Assembly (NCBI RefSeq): GCF_003386235.1
Contig: NZ_QRDZ01000026.1
Span: 1-64,000 of the forward strand
DNA length: 64,000 nt
Source of the DNA: Cohnella phaseoli
GTDB taxonomy: Bacteria; Bacillota; Bacilli; Paenibacillales; Paenibacillaceae
Reading direction: 5' to 3'
Every line of letters begins with the position of its first letter. The stretch's first letter is position 1. Shown one piece after another: positions 33,287 through 43,247 of the stretch. The notes below the pieces were generated by a model. That model was not told where the DNA came from and did no database searches. It saw nothing but the letters and a program-made list of their open reading frames with translations. The position numbers and the translations under genes were made by a program.

Positions 33287-33880
33287 TTATCGATTAAGCA
33301 ATTCCAGAAACTCCGAACGAAGCGCAGGGCTTTTACGGAATTCGCCGCGTACCGCAGAAGTGACCGTCTTGCTGCCCGGTTTCTTCACGCCGCGCGCGCA
33401 CATGCACAAGTGCTCGCCTTCGACGACAACCATGACGCCGTGCGGCTGAAGCACCTCCTCCAGAATGTCCGCGATTTGCGAAGTAATTCTCTCTTGCACC
33501 TGCAGCTTTCTGGAGATCGCTTCGACGAGTCTGGCCAGCTTGCTCAGTCCGGCGATCTTGCCGCTCGGAATATAGCCGATATGCGCCTTTCCGAAGAAGG
33601 GCGCCATATGGTGCTCGCATTGGCTGTAGTAAACAATATCTTTAACGATTACCAATTCCTCGTGCTGCTCGTCGAAGGTAACCCCGAGAACATCTCTGGG
33701 GTTTACCGCGTAGCCTGCAAAAATTTCCTCGTACATCCGCGTAACGCGAGCCGGGGTTTCCAGCAAGCCTTCGCGCTCGACATTTTCCCCGATCAGCTTT
33801 AAAATTTCCCGAACGTGAAATTCGAGTTGCTCGCGATTCTGCCCGACATGACTGTTAGAGTAATCTTTCGCTCCCGCCAT
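33287..33880 (-). CDS. folE: GTP cyclohydrolase I
   Basis: FolE converts GTP to 7,8-dihydroneopterin triphosphate, the first step to folate (and, in many bacteria, to queuosine precursors). The 197 residues have the zinc and active-site motifs [22 protein letters not shown] near residue 80 and [25 protein letters not shown] near 153. The length is normal for the type IA enzyme. It lies 16 bp after yneF on the minus strand and has a strong terminator. queG, another queuosine gene, is 1.6 kb away on the same strand. Confidence 0.97.
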   Translation of the reverse strand: MAGAKDYSNSHVGQNREQLEFHVREILKLIGENVEREGLLETPARVTRMYEEIFAGYAVNPRDVLGVTFDEQHEELVIVKDIVYYSQCEHHMAPFFGKAHIGYIPSGKIAGLSKLARLVEAISRKLQVQERITSQIADILEEVLQPHGVMVVVEGEHLCMCARGVKKPGSKTVTSAVRGEFRKSPALRSEFLELLNR

Positions 33881-33896
33881 GACAACGCCTCCCTTC

Positions 33897-34166
33897 CTAT
33901 CTGCGGAACTTCGGATTGTTGCGGTTCTGGTTTTGGGCTCCCCCAGGGTTCGCCTTGCCGCCGCTATTTTGATTTTTCATCATTTGCTGCGCTTTCGCAA
34001 TCTGCTGGTTGTTCATGTTATATCCCATCTGCTTGGCCATCTTTTGCAGCATCTCGGGATTGCTCTGCATCTTGGTCATCTGGCGGCGCAAGTAGAACAC
34101 TCCGATGATGAAACCAACGACTATGCCGACGATTAACGTCACAATCGGAATAATATAGGACCACAT
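33897..34166 (-). CDS. yneF: YneF/UPF0154 family small membrane protein
   Basis: This 89-residue protein has one N-terminal membrane helix ([22 protein letters not shown]) followed by [23 protein letters not shown], the hallmark of the UPF0154 family. The Gln/Asn-rich tail ([21 protein letters not shown]) is longer than in B. subtilis YneF. The function is unknown. A GGAGGG ribosome binding site lies 10 nt before the ATG, and folE follows 16 bp downstream. Confidence 0.88.
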   Translation of the reverse strand: MWSYIIPIVTLIVGIVVGFIIGVFYLRRQMTKMQSNPEMLQKMAKQMGYNMNNQQIAKAQQMMKNQNSGGKANPGGAQNQNRNNPKFRR

Positions 34167-34189
34167 TTCCGAAACACCCTCCGAATTTC

Positions 34190-34231
34190 ATAAAATAAAA
34201 CCCTGCAAACGCCGCAATGCGTCGAGCAGGG
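34190..34231 (-). terminator. Terminator behind the second HD-GYP gene
   Basis: CCCTGC (34201-34206) pairs with GCAGGG (34226-34231), with inner CG-rich pairing. The A-rich tract at 34190-34200 gives minus-strand T residues. Confidence 0.7.
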
Positions 34232-34324
34232 CTGCTGTATTATGATAGCATGGCCGAACAAGGTGCGCAAACGATAGCTTATTGAGGCGGTCAAAAAGTC
34301 GCAGGTTTGCCTACACGCCGCTCC

Positions 34325-35347
34325 TCAAGCCAGCACGGTTTCGATGAACACGGTCGTATGCTGCGCCAAATCGATCTCGTTATAGCCGACCGCTTCATCC
34401 CCTTCCTTGTCGATGACGCGAACGACTGGCCGTCCCGGCAGCCCTCGGTGCTGTCCGACGACAACGCCCGTCTGACGGGTGGACAGCTTGACCGAGATGC
34501 CGTTAGGGTAGATCGACACAATTCGCATAAAGTGGACGAGCACCTCATGATCCAGCAAAGTTCCGGAAAAAGCGTTCATGCGTTCACACGCTTCGTGAGG
34601 CAATAACGGTTTCTCGTCTCCGGACGGATAGATCATATTATCGTACATATTGACGACGGCCGTAATTTTCGCATAGGTGTGAATGTCGTCTCCGGTCAGT
34701 CCGCGCGGAGCGCCGCTTCCGTCAATCGCCTCATGATGCTGGAATGCGACATGCGCGACGAGCAGGCTGTATTCCCTCTTATTCTTAAGCAGCTCGAATC
34801 CCCGCCAAGCATGATGCATACGGCCTTCCTGAACTTCCGGAGCGCCCAGCTTGCCGATATCGTGAAGCAGCGCTCCCATAGCCAGCTCCTTCAGTTGGAT
34901 CATATTCAAGCCCATATTTAAGCCCACCAACGACGCCATCGTACAAACGTTCATCGCATGAAGGAACATCGCGTTGTCGGCGGTGCGAATATCCGACAGC
35001 TGAATCATCAGATTCTGATTTTGCATCACATCCTCCAGCAGATCGTCGACCGTCTGGCCGATCGCCTTCGAGCTGAAGTTTTTGCCCGAGCGCAGCTGCT
35101 CGAACGTTTCCGACATTTGGTGAATGACCGCGCGTTTCGTCTCTTCCGACAGCAGCTCTTCATGTGAAATATCTCGGAACATCGGATCGTCGATATAGAT
35201 CGTCGTAACGCCCAGACGCTTAAGCGTGCTGATCATGTATACGGTAAGCTGCACGCCGGTGGAGAGCAATACGGCTCCATTCGAGGAAAAAATCGTCTTG
35301 CCCAAATATTGTCCCGGTTCAACCGTCTCTATGTCGACTAATTTCAT
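34325..35347 (-). CDS. HD-GYP domain protein with N-terminal domain of unknown type
   Basis: This 340-residue protein starts MKLVDIETVEPGQYLGKTIFSSNGAVLLSTGV, an N-terminal region common to many Firmicute HD-GYP proteins. The HD-GYP domain (about 140-300) carries LLHDIGKLGAPE and HHEAIDGSGAPRGLTGDDIHTYAKITAVVNMYDNMI. The GYP tripeptide reads GSGAP, so substrate handling may differ from canonical c-di-GMP phosphodiesterases. The C-terminal 60 residues look like a small beta domain. The ATG at 35347 follows CAGGAGAG. Monocistronic with its own terminator. Confidence 0.88.
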   Translation of the reverse strand: MKLVDIETVEPGQYLGKTIFSSNGAVLLSTGVQLTVYMISTLKRLGVTTIYIDDPMFRDISHEELLSEETKRAVIHQMSETFEQLRSGKNFSSKAIGQTVDDLLEDVMQNQNLMIQLSDIRTADNAMFLHAMNVCTMASLVGLNMGLNMIQLKELAMGALLHDIGKLGAPEVQEGRMHHAWRGFELLKNKREYSLLVAHVAFQHHEAIDGSGAPRGLTGDDIHTYAKITAVVNMYDNMIYPSGDEKPLLPHEACERMNAFSGTLLDHEVLVHFMRIVSIYPNGISVKLSTRQTGVVVGQHRGLPGRPVVRVIDKEGDEAVGYNEIDLAQHTTVFIETVLA

Positions 35348-35459
35348 ATTCTCTCTCCTGCCTCGATCTCGTTGTTCATGCTTACACACTATTTCGGCAA
35401 AAAAGAAGAGGAAATGAAGGCGCGAACGATGAAATGCCTCTCATTTCCTCGGAAATAAA

Positions 35460-36626
35460 CTATTGATCGCTCTTTCGTTCGAGCGCTCTGTCGATAGCGT
35501 CCAACACTTCGACGCTCCCTTCCTTGCTTCGCGCTCCGCGCAGCCCGTCCAGCGCCTCCGAAGTTCCGATGCGCCCAAGAGCCCAGGCGGCCGCTTCCCT
35601 AAGCTCCGGACGCGGATCGTCTCGCAGTACGGCAACAATGTCCGGAACCGATTCCGCATCGCGGAAGTTGCCCAGCCCGATCAGCGCGTTGCGCTGGATC
35701 GGCTTGCGTCCTCGCCAAGCCGCCGAGCTCGAGCCTAACTTCTCGCGGAATTCCCGGTTGCCCATCGTCAGCAGCGGACGCAGCAGCGGCTTGACCACTT
35801 CCGGGTCGGGCAAAAGCTCGGGATGATGGCGGATGTCGATTTTACGATTGACGGGGCAGACGATCTGACAAGTATCGCAGCCATAAAGACGATTGCCGAT
35901 TTTCAGCTTCATCTCGTCGCTGACGAAGCCCTTCGTCTGAGTAATGAAGGAGATGCATCGCTGGGCGTTCAGCTGTCCCGGTCCGACGAGCGCCCCGGTC
36001 GGGCATGCGTCGATACATAACGTGCAGTCGCCGCAGTCGTCCGGGAGGGAGCTGTCAGGAGGCAGCGGAAGACTGGTAATGATCTCGCCCAAGTAAATCC
36101 ACGAGCCTAGCTCCGGGTTGATGACGGAGCAGTTTTTGCCGCTCCAGCCGATGCCGGCCCGCTCGGCCACGGCGCGATCCGACAAGGCGCCGGTATCGAC
36201 CATCGACAGTAGCTTGGCCTCCGGCTCCCGTGCCAGAAGCCACTCGGACAGGTTCGCCATCCGTCGTCTAAGCGCTTGATGATAATCTTCGCCCCAAGCG
36301 GAGCGCGACAATATGCCGCGCCTGCGACCCGGTTCGGATACAGGCGCGTTCTTCAGCTTCGACGGATAAGCAACCGCGATCGCGATGATGGACTTCGCTT
36401 CCGCCATATGCAGCGACGGGTCTGTCCGCAAATCGAGATCCGGCTCCTCGAAGCCGGATTCGTGCCCCCGCTCGCGGTGCCGAAGCAGCCGTTCCTTCAA
36501 TTCATGGAAAGGCTCTGCCGTCGTCACGCCCAGCTTATCGATGCCTAGCCCCGGCGCAGCCTTTAGCAGTTCTTCCTTGAATTGCTTCCAATATCGGTAA
36601 TCCCGTTTCACGACAACGTCACTCAC
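35460..36626 (-). CDS. queG: Epoxyqueuosine reductase
   Basis: QueG reduces epoxyqueuosine in tRNA to queuosine, using cobalamin and two 4Fe-4S clusters. The 388 residues include the cobalamin-binding N-terminal domain, cluster motifs CGDCTLCIDACPTGAL (near residue 198) and YGCDTCQIVCPVNRK (near 250). A C-terminal HEAT-like region follows (RNALIGLGNFRDAESVPDIVAVLRDDPRPELREAAAWALGRIG). The GTG start at 36626 overlaps the lepB stop (GTGA), indicating coupling. The length matches Firmicute QueG proteins with the HEAT extension. Confidence 0.95.
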   Translation of the reverse strand: MSDVVVKRDYRYWKQFKEELLKAAPGLGIDKLGVTTAEPFHELKERLLRHRERGHESGFEEPDLDLRTDPSLHMAEAKSIIAIAVAYPSKLKNAPVSEPGRRRGILSRSAWGEDYHQALRRRMANLSEWLLAREPEAKLLSMVDTGALSDRAVAERAGIGWSGKNCSVINPELGSWIYLGEIITSLPLPPDSSLPDDCGDCTLCIDACPTGALVGPGQLNAQRCISFITQTKGFVSDEMKLKIGNRLYGCDTCQIVCPVNRKIDIRHHPELLPDPEVVKPLLRPLLTMGNREFREKLGSSSAAWRGRKPIQRNALIGLGNFRDAESVPDIVAVLRDDPRPELREAAAWALGRIGTSEALDGLRGARSKEGSVEVLDAIDRALERKSDQ

Positions 36627-37255
36627 AGCTTCTTGATGCGGCTGATCGGCCAGACGATCATGTCGGCCCGCCCTTGAATTAGCTCTTCGGGCACTTCCTT
36701 GAAGGCCCGGCTGTCCTTGCTCGCATTCTGGTGACGGTTATCTCCCATCACGAAATAATGCCCCGGACTAACCGTCGTCGGTCCGAAATTCCCGTCCTCG
36801 ATTTTCACATCCGTATACGACTCAACCTTCAGCGTCCCGTTGACATAGAGTTCTCCGCCGCGGATTTCCAGCTGATCTCCGGGGATGCCGATCACCCTTT
36901 TAACCAAATACTCCGGGTCTTCTCCCACGCTGGGATCTTTGAAGATGACAACATCTCCGCGATCCAAGCTTCCGAGCCGCAAGGCGATCTTGTTCACGAA
37001 CAACCATTCGTCTTCATGAAGCGTAGGCTCCATCGATATTTTCTTCACCGTCGACAGTTGGAACACAAATGCCTTAAGCAGCAGCACGATCGCCGCGGCA
37101 ATGATCAGCGCTTTCGCCCAGTCCCACAGCTCTTTGCGCCAGCCGGTCAGCCTCGGCCCCTGATTCCGGGATTTCTGCGCTTGGGGCGCTTTCTGAGTTT
37201 TGGACGCCGAGCGGCTTCTTCCTTCGGGAATTCCCGCACCCATCTCTTCCGTCAT
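36623..37255 (-). CDS. lepB: Signal peptidase I
   Basis: This 210-residue type I signal peptidase removes signal peptides at the outer face of the membrane. A basic Pro/Gln-rich cytoplasmic tail leads to one membrane helix (ALIIAAAIVLLLKAFVFQL). The catalytic Ser lies in KKISMEPTLHEDEWLFVNK, the Lys in YLVKRVIGIPGD, and the box GHYFVMGDNRHQNASKDSR is conserved. The ATG at 37255 overlaps the stop of the DUF402 gene (ATGA) and AAGGAGG lies 12 nt upstream. It is co-transcribed with DUF402 and queG. Confidence 0.95.
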   Translation of the reverse strand: MTEEMGAGIPEGRSRSASKTQKAPQAQKSRNQGPRLTGWRKELWDWAKALIIAAAIVLLLKAFVFQLSTVKKISMEPTLHEDEWLFVNKIALRLGSLDRGDVVIFKDPSVGEDPEYLVKRVIGIPGDQLEIRGGELYVNGTLKVESYTDVKIEDGNFGPTTVSPGHYFVMGDNRHQNASKDSRAFKEVPEELIQGRADMIVWPISRIKKL

Positions 37256-37836
37256 GTCGCCTGCGTTCCTCCTTCTGCTTTCATCTGCTCTTTCCACTGC
37301 TGGTAAAATAAGCGCGCCGTGGAATCGTCGAAAGGAAATTCCCCGGCCTCGATGTCCTTACGAAGCGCCAGCAGCTCCGCTTCCACGCGTTCCTCCACCG
37401 CCTCGCCGTAGCGATACGTCGCTTTGTGCGCATCGTATTCGTCGCGGTCCAGCTCCATCGCCGTTCCGTCGGCCAGCACCACTACGTCCAAGTCGTAATC
37501 GATATAAGTCAGCACGTCTCCGTACCGATACGGCGGAGAGGCCAAATTGCAATAATAGCGAACTCCCTCTTCCTCCAGCAGCGCAACGACGTTATACCAT
37601 CGTTCCGGGAAAAAGTAAGTGACGGCGGGAACCCGGCTCGACCATTCCCGGCCGTTCGATTCCTGAACCGTCGTATGTTCGTTGATTAACACCCACACCG
37701 TGCGGGAATCAAGCCCCGGCAGCAGCCGATCCGCGGGAACTTGCCAATTCTCGAGCCATACCCGATGCAAGGAACCGTCATGCTTGAAGCTCTTGATCAC
37801 ACACCTCATATACCGTCCGTCGGCGCTTTCCGTCAT
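37252..37836 (-). CDS. DUF402 family nucleotide phosphatase-like protein (YgaC/Ntdp type)
   Basis: This 194-residue DUF402 protein resembles B. subtilis YgaC and staphylococcal Ntdp, which hydrolyse nucleoside tri- and diphosphates. Matching stretches are FFPERWYNVVALLEEEGVRYYCNLASPPYRYGDVLTYIDYDLDVVVLADG (near 75-125) and ELDRDEYDAHKATYRYGEAV. GGGAGGGACGAG precedes the ATG. It heads a three-gene operon with lepB and queG, each overlapping the next. The physiological role is not known. Confidence 0.88.
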   Translation of the reverse strand: MTESADGRYMRCVIKSFKHDGSLHRVWLENWQVPADRLLPGLDSRTVWVLINEHTTVQESNGREWSSRVPAVTYFFPERWYNVVALLEEEGVRYYCNLASPPYRYGDVLTYIDYDLDVVVLADGTAMELDRDEYDAHKATYRYGEAVEERVEAELLALRKDIEAGEFPFDDSTARLFYQQWKEQMKAEGGTQAT

Positions 37837-37910
37837 GGCTCGTCCCTCCCTGCAGGTTCTGGTTGATCGAGCAGCTTTTAATTCTGCCTGCGAAATACAT
37901 GTAATATAAG

Positions 37911-37957
37911 AAAAGCATATCTCCCCGCCAAAATCAATGGCGTTAAAGATATGCTTT
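37911..37957 (-). terminator. Terminator behind the GNAT gene
   Basis: An 11-bp stem AAAGCATATCT (37912-37922) / AGATATGCTTT (37947-37957) has a second inner stem CGCC/GGCG. It lies 22 bp after the stop of the acetyltransferase gene. Confidence 0.82.
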
Positions 37958-37979
37958 CCTTAGAATCCGTCCGCTTGAA

Positions 37980-38402
37980 TTAGCCGGCCACGATCGCAAG
38001 CGGCTGCGTCAACTTAACGACGTTGACGGAGCTTATTCCGAGCGAGTCATAGAATGGACGCAAAACCTCGTTGTGCTTGTCCTCCGCGACGAGCACCTTC
38101 AACACTTTGCGCTGTCTGAACCGGTTGCTCATATGAGAAACCAGTTGTCTTCCGACGCCCTGATTTCTGAACTTGTCCCTTACCGCAATGCGATAGACGT
38201 AGCCTTTGTGATGATCAATCGTTCCGATCAATACGCCGACGATGTTTCCGGCCGATTCCGCCACGAGCACCAAGTCGCTGTCCCAGGACAATTGGCGGGC
38301 GAAAGCTTTCATCGTCTCTTCGCAGCAATCTTCCGACAGCACTTCCTCCAGAAGCTCTGCAACCAGCTTGTAATCTGACAATTGGAAAGAACGAATCTGC
38401 AT
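37980..38402 (-). CDS. GNAT-family N-acetyltransferase
   Basis: This 140-residue acetyltransferase has the acetyl-CoA motif A (YRIAVRDKFRNQGVGRQLVSHM, residues about 70-90) with the R-x2-G-x-G-R signature, followed by a beta-strand (VLKVLVAED) and HNEVLRPFYDSLGI. It begins MQIRSFQLSDYKLVAELLEEVL, a usual GNAT opening. GGAGGATAAG precedes the ATG. The acceptor is unknown. It is divergent from sodA and has its own terminator. Confidence 0.88.
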   Translation of the reverse strand: MQIRSFQLSDYKLVAELLEEVLSEDCCEETMKAFARQLSWDSDLVLVAESAGNIVGVLIGTIDHHKGYVYRIAVRDKFRNQGVGRQLVSHMSNRFRQRKVLKVLVAEDKHNEVLRPFYDSLGISSVNVVKLTQPLAIVAG

Positions 38403-38670
38403 GCTGACTTATCCTCCGAGCATTCAGTTTTACATCCAGCTAACGATCTTTTCATTTTACGACAATTCGGCGAAATTTCTAGCTCTTTTCTTAAAATAAG
38501 ATAAAATTTTTTTGCAAAATCGCTGAATCTCCCGATGTAAACGCTTCACCATGTCGAATATTAGAAAAACGGCTGGACATAATGAATTAGGCTGCTGCAG
38601 TTCGGTCTGCCATTCGTCTTCCGGTTGCAAACTTCCGTTTCGTCTTCCGAAGACTTTTTATACATTTATG

Positions 38671-38699
38671 TTGATTTAATCGAAAGGATATTGGATAAT
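38671..38699 (+). promoter_or_regulatory. Promoter of sodA
   Basis: TTGATT (38671-38676) and GATAAT (38694-38699) with a 17-bp spacer fit a sigma-A promoter. The leader to the sodA ATG is about 50 nt and holds the AGGAGG at 38741-38746. Confidence 0.72.
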
Positions 38700-38755
38700 A
38701 AAGACTGTGAGCGATTAGGCTACATATCGCAATCCCATTTAGGAGGTTATTGACC

Positions 38756-39367
38756 ATGGCACACGAATTACCGGCACTTCCTTACGCGACGAATGCGCTT
38801 GAGCCGCACATCGACGCAACGACGATGGAAATCCATCACGGACGTCACCACAACACTTACGTTACGAACCTGAACAACGCTTTGAAATCCGCTCCCGAGC
38901 TGGAAAGCAAGAGCGTTGAAGACCTGATCTCCGACCTGAACGCAGTTCCGGAAAGCATCCGCACAGCGGTTCGCAACAACGGCGGCGGTCACGCTAACCA
39001 CAGCCTGTTCTGGAAAACGATCAGCCCTAACGGCGGCGGCCAACCGTCCGGCGCTCTGGCAGCTGCAATCGACGCAGAGCTTGGCGGCTTAGACAAGTTC
39101 AAAGAAACTTTCGCAGCTGCGGCTACGACTCGTTTCGGCTCCGGCTGGGCTTGGCTCGCACTGGGCAAAGACGGCAACCTGAAAGTATACAGCCTGCCTA
39201 ACCAAGACAGCCCGATCATGGAAGGCGACACGCCCTTGCTCGGACTGGACGTATGGGAGCACGCTTATTACCTGAAATATCAAAACAAACGTCCTGATTA
39301 CATCGCCGCTTTCTGGAACGTCGTGGACTGGAACGCAGTCGGCGCGATCTACGATTCCGCGAAGTAA
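38756..39367 (+). CDS. sodA: Superoxide dismutase (Mn/Fe)
   Basis: This 203-residue superoxide dismutase converts superoxide to oxygen and hydrogen peroxide in the cytosol. Metal ligands are visible: His27 in [12 protein letters not shown], His near 81 in [13 protein letters not shown], and Asp and His in [18 protein letters not shown] near residue 163. The GGGQPSGAL and GSGWAWL stretches are typical of MnSOD. The ATG at 38756 was chosen because AGGAGGTTATTGACC lies directly before it. Monocistronic, with codon use biased to GTA/GAC-rich highly expressed patterns, and a strong promoter. Confidence 0.97.
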   Translation: MAHELPALPYATNALEPHIDATTMEIHHGRHHNTYVTNLNNALKSAPELESKSVEDLISDLNAVPESIRTAVRNNGGGHANHSLFWKTISPNGGGQPSGALAAAIDAELGGLDKFKETFAAAATTRFGSGWAWLALGKDGNLKVYSLPNQDSPIMEGDTPLLGLDVWEHAYYLKYQNKRPDYIAAFWNVVDWNAVGAIYDSAK

Positions 39368-39378
39368 TCGGAACGAAA

Positions 39379-39603
39379 AGGCCGTCCCGCAAGCATTTCA
39401 AGTTGCTGTGAAAGATAATCGATGATAAAGGTTCAAGGGGTATGTACCTCCTTCCGATGCTATACGCTCCCGAAATCTGAAATGGATAACCCGTTACAAG
39501 GTCATTTCAGGAGCGTATGAGGCAGTCTACAGAAGGTACATACCCCTTACTTTATTTATCGATTCCTCTTAAGCAACTCTGCCTGCGGGACGGCCTCTTT
39601 TTT
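39379..39603. repeat. 225-bp foldback between sodA and the chemosensory operon
   Basis: Outer arms AGGCCGTCCCGCA (39379-39391) and TGCGGGACGGCCT (39584-39596) pair perfectly, followed by six T. Inside them AGTTGCT/AGCAACT (39401 and 39572), an AATCGAT/ATCGATT arm, AAGGGGTATGTACC/GGTACATACCCCTT and ATACGCTCC/GGAGCGTAT continue the fold in order. The region thus forms one very long imperfect hairpin, either an oversized bidirectional terminator or a MITE-like element. Confidence 0.75.
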
Positions 39604-40618
39604 AGTGAACCGAATCTTGCTCCAATAGACCGTTCAAGTCAGCGGCAACTGTATCGATCATTTGCACGAACGAGCTTAGCTCCTCGGAGCTTGCCGCCTG
39701 CTCGCGCGAGAAGCGCACCGTCTCCTCGCTGCCGTGCTTGACTTCGTCCAGCGCCTCGCGAATTTCCTTCAGCTTGCGCTGGATCGTCATCAGCGACTGC
39801 TTGGAGCTCGTCGCCAGCTTGCGAATCTCATTGGCGACAACCTCGAAGCCGAGCCCGGCATCGCCGGCTCGCGCGGCTTCCAGCGCCGCGTTCAGGCCGA
39901 TCAGATGCGTCTGATCGGAAATTTCCCGCATCGTTGTTCCCAGCTGATTGATCTCGTCAATGCTGCCGGCCAGCTCTCGCACCTTCGCGTGGGAGTTCTC
40001 CTGGACGGAGGCCGTATGGGAAGCGTTGGACGCCACGAGATTGCTGCTGGAGTTCAATTGCACCATCATGGAGGACAGCTCCTGCACGACCGAGCTCACT
40101 TTGGTCAGCATATACTGGCGTGTCTCGACGAGCTTTTCGACTTTCGCTTTCTCGTCTTCCTCGTAAGCTTCGAGCACGATCTGTGAATCGAGGTTGAACA
40201 TTTTGCTCAGCGCGTGCACCGATCTGGTCCAATCCTCGGGATCGACCCGCTTCAGATGCTTCGTCGCCAGATCCAGATACAGAATATAAGTGCCCAAATA
40301 CCAGTTCGTCGTCAGCCCGATTCGGGAATGGACTTTGCCGATATACAGCCTCCTGCTGAAGAAATCCTCGTCGATCAAACCTGAAGTCATCGACATGAAA
40401 TACCAGCGCTGCGTTTCCTTCAGCCTCTCGATCGTACTATGGCTGTTAATCAGCTTAAGCAGCTCCGGCTGTCCGACAATTCTGTCGTACAGCTCGTCCA
40501 CCACTAAGTTCGTAATCTCGGCAAACGCGGCCTGCTTGGACTTCAATACGGCCAGATCGTCCTCCGAAATGCCGATATAATTCATTTGTTTTAATCTCGC
40601 ATCGCTTACTCGAATCAA
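39602..40618 (-). CDS. Globin-coupled chemotaxis signal transducer, HemAT-like
   Basis: This 338-residue soluble aerotaxis-type transducer has an N-terminal sensor globin (residues about 10-170). The presumed proximal haem ligand His97 lies in [18 protein letters not shown], as in HemAT. A methyl-accepting signalling hairpin follows with [35 protein letters not shown] near 240-275. No membrane segment is present. The signalling part is shorter than in classic HemAT. TTG (40618) is the start, after AGGGGGGATTAG. It is the last gene of the chemosensory operon, 17 bp after cheA. Confidence 0.9.
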   Translation of the reverse strand: MIRVSDARLKQMNYIGISEDDLAVLKSKQAAFAEITNLVVDELYDRIVGQPELLKLINSHSTIERLKETQRWYFMSMTSGLIDEDFFSRRLYIGKVHSRIGLTTNWYLGTYILYLDLATKHLKRVDPEDWTRSVHALSKMFNLDSQIVLEAYEEDEKAKVEKLVETRQYMLTKVSSVVQELSSMMVQLNSSSNLVASNASHTASVQENSHAKVRELAGSIDEINQLGTTMREISDQTHLIGLNAALEAARAGDAGLGFEVVANEIRKLATSSKQSLMTIQRKLKEIREALDEVKHGSEETVRFSREQAASSEELSSFVQMIDTVAADLNGLLEQDSVH

Positions 40619-40635
40619 ACTAATCCCCCCTATAA

Positions 40636-43242
40636 CTACGCGATGCAGAAGCCGCTTGCTTCCAGCACCTTGTCCGTTCTCAGCAGAATCGTCAGCTCGT
40701 CTCCGCGCTTATGAATTCCTCTTATAAATTCCGACGCCACGCTGGCAATCGCCGTAGGAGTCGTCTCGACTTCCGTGTCCGGCATATTAAACACTTCCGT
40801 TACCGAATCCACCAATACCCCGATATCGCTTCCGCCTTCTTTCATCACAATGACGCGCGATTCTTCCCCGATCGGCAGCGGAGGAAGACCGAGACATTGC
40901 GCCAGATCGACAACCGGCAGCAAAGCTCCTCTCAAATTGAACATGCCGAGCATTTCAGGCGACCTCGATGCGATTTGCGACAGCGCGGGCACTCTGATGA
41001 TCTCTTTAACCTGTCCGATATCGAGCGCATACTGCTGATCGCCCAGCATAAACGTAACTCTCTTCTCCGCATGAACGGATCGGATCGCATGTCTGCCGGC
41101 CCGTCCGGGATCGGTGACCGTACCCGCATCGCGTACAACGGCGTTCACGTCCAAGATATAAGCGATGCTGCCATTGCCTAGAATCGATGCGCCCGAGACA
41201 TACGGCACTTGTCCCAAATAAGCGGACAGCGGCTTCATGACGATTTCCTGGTTGGCGACGAGACGATCCACATACAGGCATACGCGTCGATCCGCCGCGC
41301 CGATCATGACGGCATAGCCTCTGCTGGAGCTCGAAGGCTCCGTACGCAGCCTTCCATGCAGCCTGACCAGCGGGAAAATATCTCCCCTTACTGTGCAAAT
41401 TTCTTTGCCGTGAACGCTCTGAATGTTGGCCGAAGACAATTGGAACGTTTCCAAGACGTGTACGAGCGGTATCGCCAGCGTATGTTTGCCCAGCTCGACA
41501 AGCAGCGACCGAGTTATCGCCAGCGTCAGCGGCAGCTTGATCGTAATTTCCGTCCCTTGTCCCTTCGCCGTATCGATGTCGATCAATCCGTTCAGCTTCT
41601 CGATCTGCGTCCGCACGATGTCCATGCCGACTCCCCGGCCGGACAGCTCGGTCACTTGCTCCGCCGTAGACATGCCGGAGTGGAAGATCAGCGCGATGAG
41701 CTCCTTGTCCGACATTCTTGCGGCTTCCTGCTCGGTCACGAAGCCTTTGTGAATGGCTTTGCGCATGACCTTCTCCGGATCGATTCCTCGCCCGTCGTCC
41801 TTCACGCGAATGACAATCGCATTCTCCTGATGGCTCGCTTGCAGCAGCAGCTGCCCTTTGCGAGACTTGCCGAGCCGCTCGCGCTCTTCGGGAGCCTCGA
41901 GTCCGTGATCTGCCGCATTTCGCAATATATGAATCAACGGGTCTCCGATCTCCTCGATAAGCGTCCGATCTAGCTCCGTCTCCTTGCCTTCGATTGTAAA
42001 CTGGATTTCCTTGCCCGCCTGCTGCGATAAATCCCTGACCAGTCTCGGGAAACGATTGAACAGCTGCTCGATGGGCAGCATCCGGGTTTTCATCATTCCC
42101 TCTTGAAGCTCGGCAATGACGCCGTTCAGATGATCGGTAACCTCTCCCAGCATCGCAACGTCCTGGTCCTGCTTATCTCGCTCTCCCAGCCGTTTGCGAA
42201 CCTCTTGCAGCCGGGTATTATCGATGATAAGCTCTCCGACCAAGTTCAGCAAGTGTTCCAGTCGCTTGACGTCCACCCTGACCGTCTGTTGGATCGTTGT
42301 TTTGGCCTCCGCCGTCTCGAGCTTGCCTGCCAGTCCGGTCGAAGTCGGCGCAGGAGCCGTATCCGAAGCAGCAACCGGAGCCTCCGGTTCGTTCGCGACG
42401 GTTTCGCCCCGTTTCAATCCCTCGTCTTCGTCCGGCTGGGAAAACCATTCGATCAATTGGACGTTAACGTCGTTAATTTGCGACAACTGCAGCACATTGC
42501 CGCCTATCGTTTCCTTCGGATGCGCGGAAGCGATCACATACGAGATCGGGCCGGACATCAGAAGCTCTTCATTCTCCCATTCGGCTAACGAAGGCTTTAG
42601 CGCAATCACTTCCCCTGTCTCGCTAAGCGTGCGCTGCACGAGCATAGCCCGCACCGTCGGCATATCCGCTCCCGACGACAACGTCACCGATACGAGGTAA
42701 AGCGGCACGCCTTCTTCGCGCTTCCGAGTCATTTCCTCCAGCTCTGCCGGAGTCCACCCCGTAGCCTTGTCCTCAAATGCGTTTTTTTCCGCAGCTTTAT
42801 TTTTGCCAATCTTGCCAGCGGTTCGGGCCCCTTCCTTCCCTCCCGAACCGGTCGGCCGACCCGATAGACAATCCTCCAATGCGTCGAACAGAGAGGCGTG
42901 CGGCTCCGCTTCCGTCCCTCCCTGCCTCAGCGCTTCGCGCTGCACTTTCAAATAGTCGATGCAATCGAACAGCGTGTTGATGAGCGAGGAGCTCAGCATC
43001 AGCCTGTCCTGGCGCAGCAGATCGAACACGCTTTCCACCCTATGCGTAACTTCCTTCATCTGGTGAAAACCCATTGCCGCCGAAGAGCCCTTCAGCGTAT
43101 GTGCCGCGCGAAATATTTTTTGAACGGTATCAAGTTGATTGCCGCCGCTCTCCAGCTCGAGAATAGCGTGGTCGAGCGTTAGCAGCTGTTCCTCCAACTC
43201 GTCCAGGAACACGCCTAAGTAAGTCGAAGCGAAATGGTCCAT
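40636..43242 (-). CDS. cheA: Chemotaxis histidine kinase CheA with tandem CheW-like domains
   Basis: This 868-residue kinase has the following domains in order: Hpt/P1 with phosphorylated His48 in [11 protein letters not shown]; a P2-like region near 175-270; the P3 dimerisation helices ([21 protein letters not shown] near 325); the P4 ATPase with [19 protein letters not shown] and GRGVGMDIV; then two CheW-like domains. The first is [13 protein letters not shown] to about 730, the second [22 protein letters not shown] to the end. The second CheW domain is unusual for Bacilli. It couples receptor state to phosphotransfer. cheW precedes it by 5 bp. Confidence 0.93.
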   Translation of the reverse strand: MDHFASTYLGVFLDELEEQLLTLDHAILELESGGNQLDTVQKIFRAAHTLKGSSAAMGFHQMKEVTHRVESVFDLLRQDRLMLSSSLINTLFDCIDYLKVQREALRQGGTEAEPHASLFDALEDCLSGRPTGSGGKEGARTAGKIGKNKAAEKNAFEDKATGWTPAELEEMTRKREEGVPLYLVSVTLSSGADMPTVRAMLVQRTLSETGEVIALKPSLAEWENEELLMSGPISYVIASAHPKETIGGNVLQLSQINDVNVQLIEWFSQPDEDEGLKRGETVANEPEAPVAASDTAPAPTSTGLAGKLETAEAKTTIQQTVRVDVKRLEHLLNLVGELIIDNTRLQEVRKRLGERDKQDQDVAMLGEVTDHLNGVIAELQEGMMKTRMLPIEQLFNRFPRLVRDLSQQAGKEIQFTIEGKETELDRTLIEEIGDPLIHILRNAADHGLEAPEERERLGKSRKGQLLLQASHQENAIVIRVKDDGRGIDPEKVMRKAIHKGFVTEQEAARMSDKELIALIFHSGMSTAEQVTELSGRGVGMDIVRTQIEKLNGLIDIDTAKGQGTEITIKLPLTLAITRSLLVELGKHTLAIPLVHVLETFQLSSANIQSVHGKEICTVRGDIFPLVRLHGRLRTEPSSSSRGYAVMIGAADRRVCLYVDRLVANQEIVMKPLSAYLGQVPYVSGASILGNGSIAYILDVNAVVRDAGTVTDPGRAGRHAIRSVHAEKRVTFMLGDQQYALDIGQVKEIIRVPALSQIASRSPEMLGMFNLRGALLPVVDLAQCLGLPPLPIGEESRVIVMKEGGSDIGVLVDSVTEVFNMPDTEVETTPTAIASVASEFIRGIHKRGDELTILLRTDKVLEASGFCIA

Positions 43243-43247
43243 TCCGA

